Assembly (NCBI RefSeq): GCF_902729435.1 | Contig: NZ_CACVCG010000060.1 | Location: 1-35,648, forward strand | Source of the DNA: Magnetospirillum sp. UT-4 | GTDB taxonomy: Bacteria > Pseudomonadota > Alphaproteobacteria > Rhodospirillales > Magnetospirillaceae | Direction of reading: 5' to 3' | DNA: 35,648 nucleotides | Shown: in pieces, positions 31,427-35,648 of the stretch | How the letters are laid out: every line of letters starts with the position of its first letter | Numbering within the stretch: position 1 is the stretch's first letter | Translations under genes and position numbers: made by a program | The notes under the pieces: model-generated | What the model was told of the DNA's origin: nothing | The model's database searches: none | What the model saw: only the letters and a program-made list of their open reading frames with translations

Positions 31427-31753
31427 ATGAAAGCTATCAAGGCCCTGGTTGCGGTGATGTCCACCCTGCTGCTCGCCGGCATCGGCCTGCTGGTCTACGG
31501 GTTCTACACCAAGGCGACCCAGATGGGGGCCAAACCCGCGCCCATGGCGCAGGCGGTGCCGGCCGCCACCGCCTCGTTCGGCGAGGTGACGGTGGCGCTG
31601 CCGGCCGGAGCCAAGGTCGACCAGGTGCTGGCGGCCGGAGACCGTCTGGTGGTGCGTCTGGGCGGGCCGGGGCCGGTGCGGCTGCTGGTGTTCGATCCGG
31701 TCACCGGCAGCGCCACGGGCAGCTTCGTTCTCGCCCCGGCGGCAGCGCGATGA
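31427..31753 (+). CDS. small single-span membrane protein (DUF6476-like)
   Basis: A 108-residue protein with a short basic start (MKAIKALVAVM), one membrane helix (about residues 5-27, LLLAGIGLLVYGF) and a small outer domain. That domain has GEVTVALPAGAKVDQVLAAGDRLVV and ends LLVFDPVTGSATGSFVLAP. The pattern of 'LPAG', then 'D.(L/R)vv', then '(I/L)(L/Y)vfDp.tG' is like DUF6476 proteins, which often lie beside rluD in alphaproteobacteria. The function is unknown; the assignment is by pattern. The ATGA stop/start overlap with the next gene (31750-31753) shows that they are one transcription unit. Confidence 0.7.
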   Translation: MKAIKALVAVMSTLLLAGIGLLVYGFYTKATQMGAKPAPMAQAVPAATASFGEVTVALPAGAKVDQVLAAGDRLVVRLGGPGPVRLLVFDPVTGSATGSFVLAPAAAR

Positions 31754-32214
31754 TCCTGCAGATCGAAGCCGGCCTGCTGAAGCAGATGGCGGACGCCGCC
31801 GAGGCGGCCTTCCCGGCCGAGGCCTGCGGCCTGATCGTCGGCCGCGGCCGGGGCCAGCTGGTGCGGGTGACCCGGGTGGTGGCGGCGCCCAACCTGCTGG
31901 CCGCCGACACCGACCGCTTTGAGGTCGATCCCGCCGTGCGCCTGCGCCTGGAACGTGACCTGCGCGAGGCCGGCGGCAAGGACCGCCTGATCGGCCACTA
32001 CCACTCCCACACCGACGGCACCGCCGATCCCTCGGGCACCGACCGCGCCCTGGCCTTCGAGCCCGACCTCGCCTGGGTCATCATCGGCGTGCTGGACGGC
32101 CAGACGGTGCAGACCCTGGCCCACCGCCTGGACGAGAAACGCGGCAGCTTCCGCCCGGTGCCCATCCGCACCCCGAAAAAAAACGCTTGCAAGCCCCCGC
32201 CCCATTCGGCATAA
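31750..32214 (+). CDS. M67-family JAMM/MPN+ metallopeptidase
   Basis: A JAMM-domain zinc peptidase of 154 residues. The catalytic Glu is E24 (FPAEACGLIVG) and the zinc motif is H85-S-H87, then S95 and D98 (HYHSHTDGTADPSGTDRA). Bacterial stand-alone members cut ubiquitin-like or sulfur-carrier protein tails, for example in cysteine or thiamine synthesis. No carrier protein is seen next to it, so the substrate is unknown. The start overlaps the stop of the previous gene (ATGA). The C-terminus is basic and low-complexity (TPKKNACKPPPHSA). It ends 20 nt before tRNA-Glu. Confidence 0.85.
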   Translation: MILQIEAGLLKQMADAAEAAFPAEACGLIVGRGRGQLVRVTRVVAAPNLLAADTDRFEVDPAVRLRLERDLREAGGKDRLIGHYHSHTDGTADPSGTDRALAFEPDLAWVIIGVLDGQTVQTLAHRLDEKRGSFRPVPIRTPKKNACKPPPHSA

Positions 32215-32234
32215 AGCGGCCTCCGCGCCCGGAC

Positions 32235-32310
32235 GTCCCCATCGTCTAGAGGCCTAGGACACCGCCCTCTCACGGCGGCGACCGGGGTTCGAATCCCCGT
32301 GGGGACGCCA
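32235..32310 (+). tRNA. tRNA-Glu (anticodon CUC)
   Basis: A complete 76-nt cloverleaf including the encoded CCA. The acceptor GTCCCCA pairs with TGGGGAC. The anticodon stem CCGCC/GGCGG holds the loop CTCTCAC with CTC as the anticodon, the T arm is CGGGG-TTCGAAT-CCCCG, and the discriminator is G73 before CCA. Its 3' end marks the boundary to the atypical right-hand region. Confidence 0.95.
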
Positions 32311-32318
32311 AGCGAATC

Positions 32319-32354
32319 AATGGGTTATGGTTCCGCCGCAGGAACTTACCCATT
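32319..32354 (+). terminator. imperfect hairpin after tRNA-Glu
   Basis: AATGGGT (32319-32325) pairs with ACCCATT (32348-32354), and inside it GTTCC (32330-32334) pairs with GGAAC (32341-32345) around loop GCCGCA. It is followed by AATTAC. It may end the tRNA transcript. Confidence 0.4.
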
Positions 32355-32606
32355 AATTACCCAAAATCGATGGTGGTGAGGGCTGGTCGGTGAGACCGGC
32401 TGAGACGGTGGCTTGCGCTCTGGTGAGCGCTGACGCCCGTCTGGGGCCGGCCGGTGCCCTGTGGTTTCGTGCGTTGCCGGACGCCTGGGGACTCACAGAA
32501 TTTCCTCGGTATGAGCCGGGCTGAGGTCGGTGTATCGGTTCGACGAACTCCCCACCCAGGAGCTGGAACGCGGTCGGGGCCTCTCCTGTGGCAGAGATGT
32601 AAGTCG

Positions 32607-32652
32607 GTAGGCTCATAACCTACATTCACAGGTTCAAATCCTGTCCCCGCAA
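32607..32652 (+). pseudogene. fragment of an initiator tRNA (tRNA-fMet)
   Basis: The anticodon stem GTAGG (32607-32611)/CCTAC, loop CTCATAA with CAT anticodon, T arm ACAGG-TTCAAAT-CCTGT (32628-32644) and acceptor 3' strand CCCCGCA plus A73 (32645-32652) are intact in sequence. A at position 72 next to A73 is the initiator hallmark. No matching D arm is found, though CGCGG at 32569-32573 could be a displaced 5' end. CGC stands where CCA should be. Confidence 0.7.
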
Positions 32653-32936
32653 CGCTTCGCCAATGTGGCTGCCCTTCAGACCCCGGCCGACTAAATCCAG
32701 ACGCGACCGCATGATCACGGTGCCGTTGGTGGTTTCGGAACCGTTGGGCTACAGTAGGTGTCTGCTATGACCGAGTTGCCCTTCCACTTTGTGGTGGTCA
32801 GGGGCAGCGCGGTGGTGGCGCACAGGTCAGCTCCGCCTCCGCGCGACAGGCGCGGATACGGGGATGGCTGGCGTTTTTCGTCATCCATGATCTGCCGGAC
32901 AGGGTGCGCCCTTTCGGGAGCTCAGCTCAGACATAC

Positions 32937-32986
32937 TGCACAGATCCATTCAGATGGTACACCGACCATCAGAATGGATCTGTGCA
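32937..32986. repeat. 50-nt near-perfect long hairpin
   Basis: TGCACAGATCCATTC (32937-32951) and GAATGGATCTGTGCA (32972-32986) are perfect 15-bp reverse complements. Inside, after a single A on each side, GATGGT (32953-32958) and ACCATC (32965-32970) pair around ACACCG. It lies 40 nt after the stop of the minus-strand gene at 33027 but lacks a U-tract in either direction. Confidence 0.8.
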
Positions 32987-33026
32987 CAGTTCGTCGAATC
33001 GGCCCACTAGTCGTTTCGGCCCGCGC

Positions 33027-33590
33027 TTATTCGCAAGATTCCTGCTGCCGACGCCCGCCAAAGAGCATGGTGCCAATCGCACCGAAAAGGAACATGCCGG
33101 TGGTAACCAGGGTCGTGGTGGGCTTTTCTGCGGCCCACACCTGCAGCAGCGTATAAGAAACGTGCAGCATCACGCCCGACACCACGCCCATCACCACCAG
33201 GCCGATATTGACCTGCTGCTCACCGCCCTCTCGCAGGATGCGGCGGATATAAAACGAAAGCGCGATGCCAACGCCGAGTCCAAAGGCCCCCATGATGACT
33301 TTCTTCATGGTCGGCGAGATCACCATGAACGACCCCAGCAGATCGACCCAGCCGGATTGGTCCATACCGGTGCCAGCGGCAAATACCAGGCTCTGAAGAT
33401 CGATATCAAATGCGAAGGTAAGGCCGAAGGCTAGCATCCCGAGAAAAAGCGCAAGCGCGCGGTTGCGACCGGCAGGGGCCTCTTCATGGGTAAATCCCCG
33501 GACGACTGTCAAGACCGCAAGGCCCAGCGCACCCGCAGACGCCATCATGAAAACGACCGCCAGAATATTAAATATAAACGTTTTGTCCAT
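33027..33590 (-). CDS. five-span membrane protein of unknown function (island gene C)
   Basis: An unrecognised inner-membrane protein of 187 residues. Five hydrophobic segments: about 5-30 (FNILAVVFMMASAGALGLAV), 45-64 (LALFLGMLAFGLTFAF), 98-118 (MGAFGLGVGIALSFY), 130-155 (NIGLVVMGVVSGVMLHVSY) and 160-180 (TTGMFLFGAIGTMLFGG). It ends in RRQQESCE. ATG 33590 is preceded by GGGGGAG at a short distance; a GTG at 33602 is in frame. It lies 15 nt after the preceding gene on the same strand and is the last of three. GC content is moderately low for this genome. It could be the pore or anchor of a complex with genes A and B; that is inference from order only. Confidence 0.72.
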   Translation of the reverse strand: MDKTFIFNILAVVFMMASAGALGLAVLTVVRGFTHEEAPAGRNRALALFLGMLAFGLTFAFDIDLQSLVFAAGTGMDQSGWVDLLGSFMVISPTMKKVIMGAFGLGVGIALSFYIRRILREGGEQQVNIGLVVMGVVSGVMLHVSYTLLQVWAAEKPTTTLVTTGMFLFGAIGTMLFGGRRQQESCE

Positions 33591-33605
33591 TTTCTCCCCC
33601 ACCCT

Positions 33606-34898
33606 TTATTTAACGCTATTTATTTCAGATGATGTTGCGTCAACGGCCCGGCAAAAGCGGCCAATCGGCGATGTCGGGGTGTTGTAGTATGCTAAAAAAT
33701 ATTTCTTGATGCTCTCGCATGATTCCGTATTAACTAATACCGGTTTGAGCGCTCGTAAAATAGAGGCGGCTATTTTTTCCGGTGTATTAAATAAGTCTGG
33801 CTGCTGTTTGTAATGATACGGATTTTTGTCATTCATTTGATTTACTGATAGCATGGCCTCGTGCGGAAAATTCTTCACTATTTCGCCAATATTCTCAGAC
33901 TCCGCTTGGAACTTTACATTTTTCACCAACTCAATCACGGGATCGGAAGCCAGTTGCTCAGCCGTGGTGGAGTGGAACATCTTCAGGTTCGTCTCGAGCA
34001 ATTTGACGTCCGGGGTGCGGACGGTGATCGGAGAAATTTCGGCAATTTTAGGCGCAGCAGGCGGGGGCGGGGCTGCGGGGGGCTGCGTTAGCCTCGTCCC
34101 GGCCTCTGTCGCAATGACGGGGGGGCGCGCAGGCCCTGTATTTGGCGCGGATACATCCTCTTTTCTCCGCGCGGACACATTGAAAATGGCCGAATGATCG
34201 GAATTTGCCAAATATACGAGCCCGGCCGCGAAAATCGCACTCGATGCCAGAAAGGCCGTCGATCCGTATTTAGCGTAACTTCTATTCGGCCCGCTCGGGC
34301 CGCGATCGTCAACTCGCTTTGACATTGTAACATGCAGCGAGAAATTCCCATCCACCAGGGGAAGAGCGGACGCCCATTGCACGCGCGCCCCCGACCTCTG
34401 GAGGAAAAGACGAATGGGGAAATCCGCATCCTCCCGCCGGACGATGCCCGATGCTGGCGGCTGCGCCGACTGACCTCCGCGCCGATCGACGGGCCGGGAT
34501 GCGGGAATTATTTTTGGCGCGAAGTTTTCCCCTTGGTTGTGGATGATGCGGCGGGCCGATTCGAGAAAATCCGATTGATGCAGGGTGTCCAGGCTTCCCG
34601 ACGGGATCCAGAAGCCGACCAGGGTGAAGGTCGGGCGTTCCGACGTCGCCCTGAGCTTCTCAACAGCGACGCAGACTAGTATGCCGGCAAGGGGCGGAAT
34701 TTCGCCGGCGGCGGTAGCAAACCTGAAATTCCACCCGGCGGCATCGGCGGCCACTTTCAGGTTCTTCCCGAATGAGGCCAGGCGTCTGGCGATGGATGCC
34801 CGGTCGGGCAGGTCGGGGGATGCAAATTTAACATCCCAATCCCGCCCTCGGGGGCCCAGGGTTTGGTTGTCGTAGATCAGATAGCTTAGAGGGGCCAT
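33606..34898 (-). CDS. single-span protein with large N-terminal domain, unknown function (island gene B)
   Basis: A 430-residue protein starting MAPLSYLIYDNQTLGPRG. The first ~205 residues form a soluble, probably cytosolic domain (FASPDLPDRASIARRLASFG, then the hydrophobic core segment AGILVCVAVEKL, then FTLVGFWIPSG). One membrane helix follows at about 213-234 (AFLASSAIFAAGLVYLA). Then comes a Pro-rich stretch (PPAAPPPPAAPK) and a C-terminal outer domain of about 150 residues with two Cys. The N-terminal pattern loosely recalls GAP1-N domains of bacterial conflict systems; this is weak. ATG 34898 follows GAGGGGG and lies 1 nt after the previous stop. Codon use is less GC-biased than in housekeeping genes here, especially near the C-terminus. 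Confidence 0.68.
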   Translation of the reverse strand: MAPLSYLIYDNQTLGPRGRDWDVKFASPDLPDRASIARRLASFGKNLKVAADAAGWNFRFATAAGEIPPLAGILVCVAVEKLRATSERPTFTLVGFWIPSGSLDTLHQSDFLESARRIIHNQGENFAPKIIPASRPVDRRGGQSAQPPASGIVRREDADFPIRLFLQRSGARVQWASALPLVDGNFSLHVTMSKRVDDRGPSGPNRSYAKYGSTAFLASSAIFAAGLVYLANSDHSAIFNVSARRKEDVSAPNTGPARPPVIATEAGTRLTQPPAAPPPPAAPKIAEISPITVRTPDVKLLETNLKMFHSTTAEQLASDPVIELVKNVKFQAESENIGEIVKNFPHEAMLSVNQMNDKNPYHYKQQPDLFNTPEKIAASILRALKPVLVNTESCESIKKYFLAYYNTPTSPIGRFCRAVDATSSEINSVK

Positions 34899-34899
34899 T

Positions 34900-35574
34900 T
34901 CATTTCCCCCTCTCGCACGCGTGCCTGGCTTGGCCAAGGGCTTCCTTGATCAAGTGGTAGCTTTCCGTCAGGTGGAAGTAAGCGACTTCGGCAAAGGCCT
35001 CCCGGTCGAAATCGGGCTGGGCTACCAGCGCCAGGCATGCCTTATTCAACTTGTCCTCATGCGCCTTGGCCGCTTGGATGAGCGCGGGAATCCTATCTCT
35101 CTCGGTGCGGTGCGGGGCCGCCTTTGGCATGTGCGTGATCAGCCCCTTAATGGCGTCTCGGTGTTGGTCGCACGGTCGGCAGATAGTCTGGGGCGGCCAG
35201 TCATTGGAATTGGCGGCTTTGGCCAACGTGGCGCCGGCGTTGGCCAAATCCGTCAACGCTTCGAACACTCTGTTCGCCCGTTCCGCAGCTTCCAGAAGCG
35301 GTTTAAGATCGGGCTGACATTCCTTCGATGCGTCCTGAAATTCTTTTTCTAATTTCGGCAATGTCAGCGTGGCTACCCATTCGCTCGGATTCCCGTTGTC
35401 GAAGTATGGGGGCGCTTGCTTCTTTGGGCATTTGGCCCTCGGAGTGGCTGGTCCCGATTGGTCCTGAGGTATCGGCGTCGTAGCGGGAGCCTCCTGGCCC
35501 CATGCTTCGACGCCGGTCACGGATAGGGCGGCAACCAGTACTACGCGGAGCGAGATCACTGGGGAATCTCGCAA
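34900..35574 (-). CDS. secreted cysteine-containing protein, unknown function (island gene A)
   Basis: A 224-residue protein with an N-terminal signal peptide (ISLRVVLVAALSVTGVEAWGQ, probable cleavage near WGQ-EA). The mature part is mostly helical and charged, with six cysteines: one in AKCPKK, one in KECQP, a CRPC pair, one in KACLAL and one in HACERGK near the C-terminus. No family was recognised. The pattern suggests a disulfide-stabilised periplasmic helical bundle. The start is TTG 35574, directly after an in-frame stop; GTG 35559 (M-ISLRV) is an alternative, and neither has a strong Shine-Dalgarno. Its stop is 1 nt before the next gene's ATG, so A, B and C form one operon. The upstream context is cut by the window edge. 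Confidence 0.65.
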   Translation of the reverse strand: MRDSPVISLRVVLVAALSVTGVEAWGQEAPATTPIPQDQSGPATPRAKCPKKQAPPYFDNGNPSEWVATLTLPKLEKEFQDASKECQPDLKPLLEAAERANRVFEALTDLANAGATLAKAANSNDWPPQTICRPCDQHRDAIKGLITHMPKAAPHRTERDRIPALIQAAKAHEDKLNKACLALVAQPDFDREAFAEVAYFHLTESYHLIKEALGQARHACERGK

Positions 35575-35594
35575 CTACGAGGGGTGTAGCTCTC

Positions 35595-35610
35595 GAATTG
35601 TCGGCAATTC
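35595..35610. promoter_or_regulatory. short palindrome upstream of the island operon
   Basis: GAATTG-TCGG-CAATTC is a perfect 6-bp inverted repeat about 21 nt upstream of the first island gene. It could be an operator or a hairpin ending an upstream transcript. The last 74 bases of the window contain no gene that I can support. Confidence 0.35.
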
Positions 35611-35648
35611 GTGTCGATTTGCCCGGCAATGATGTTTAGCCCGTCCTA

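Larger units (their letters stand above)
32355..33026. other. about 0.7 kb without a supported gene, island boundary
   Basis: Between tRNA-Glu and the first island gene I find no convincing protein gene on either strand. Short open frames exist, but none has a supported start or recognisable composition. The stretch contains the initiator-tRNA fragment (32607-32652) and the 50-nt hairpin (32937-32986). It looks like decayed or junction sequence next to a tRNA integration site. Confidence 0.5.

Noticed and set aside
32353-32629. Two overlapping minus-strand open frames of about 90 codons after tRNA-Glu
   Set aside because: No ribosome-binding site, odd composition, and they run through the initiator-tRNA fragment.
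32937-32986. The hairpin as an ordinary intrinsic terminator
   Set aside because: No run of T follows it on either strand, so at most it is a partial or protective structure.
32758-33156. Plus-strand open frame of 132 codons through the 50-nt hairpin
   Set aside because: It reads through the palindrome and into the antisense of a good membrane-protein gene; no motif or start signal supports it.
35303-35629. 108-codon minus-strand frame overlapping island gene A
   Set aside because: Arg/Ser-rich shadow of gene A, which has a clear signal peptide and close spacing to gene B.
1-35648. CRISPR array or complete insertion sequence
   Set aside because: No regularly spaced direct repeats and no transposase or integrase gene were seen anywhere in the window.

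Overview
The window is GC-rich bacterial chromosome, most likely from an alphaproteobacterium of the Rhodospirillales (Magnetospirillum-like). This rests on the gene set (IorA/IorB, RNase E with an acidic insertion in its S1 domain, rluD-rpoH, the amiC/mrcA/prfB neighbourhood) and on the codon bias. No database search was possible, so the genus is an inference.

Layout. (1) 71-3488, minus strand: an operon of a small membrane protein, a TauE/SafE permease, a tandem universal stress protein and an HI0933/BaiN-type flavoprotein. A two-way promoter region with a perfect palindrome separates it from a UlaG-like metallo-hydrolase (3713-4495). (2) 4509-6742: a MOFRL-type glycerate 2-kinase and, divergently, a dihydrodipicolinate-synthase-family aldolase/lyase. 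(3) 6792-10433: a large membrane hybrid histidine kinase with an HPt domain, facing a single-domain response regulator. (4) 10499-14433, minus: iorB, iorA and paaK, which together turn aryl-pyruvates and aryl-acetates into aryl-acetyl-CoA. (5) 14434-18088: a dispersed palindromic repeat cluster, rne, and a long rne leader. (6) 18089-25952, plus: amiC and mrcA (cell-wall amidase and PBP1A), separated by a four-gene copper-uptake cassette (DUF2946-like protein, TonB, second DUF2946-like protein, OprC/NosA-type copper receptor). (7) 25949-27014, minus: a lower-GC two-gene insert with a DUF6414-like protein, before prfB. (8) 27136-32310: prfB, a Tim44-domain protein, rpoH, rluD, a small membrane protein, a JAMM peptidase and tRNA-Glu(CUC).

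(9) 32311-35648: the sequence changes character after the intact tRNA-Glu. There is about 0.7 kb without a convincing gene, which holds a fragment of an initiator tRNA and a 50-nt nearly perfect hairpin. It is followed by a tightly packed minus-strand operon of three unrecognised proteins: secreted and cysteine-containing, single-span with a large soluble head, and five-span membrane. This looks like the edge of a genomic island.

Best candidates for something undescribed are the three-protein envelope operon at the right end, the DUF6414-like pair between mrcA and prfB, and the copper cassette with twin DUF2946-like proteins around TonB. No CRISPR array, complete insertion sequence, integrase or rRNA gene was seen.
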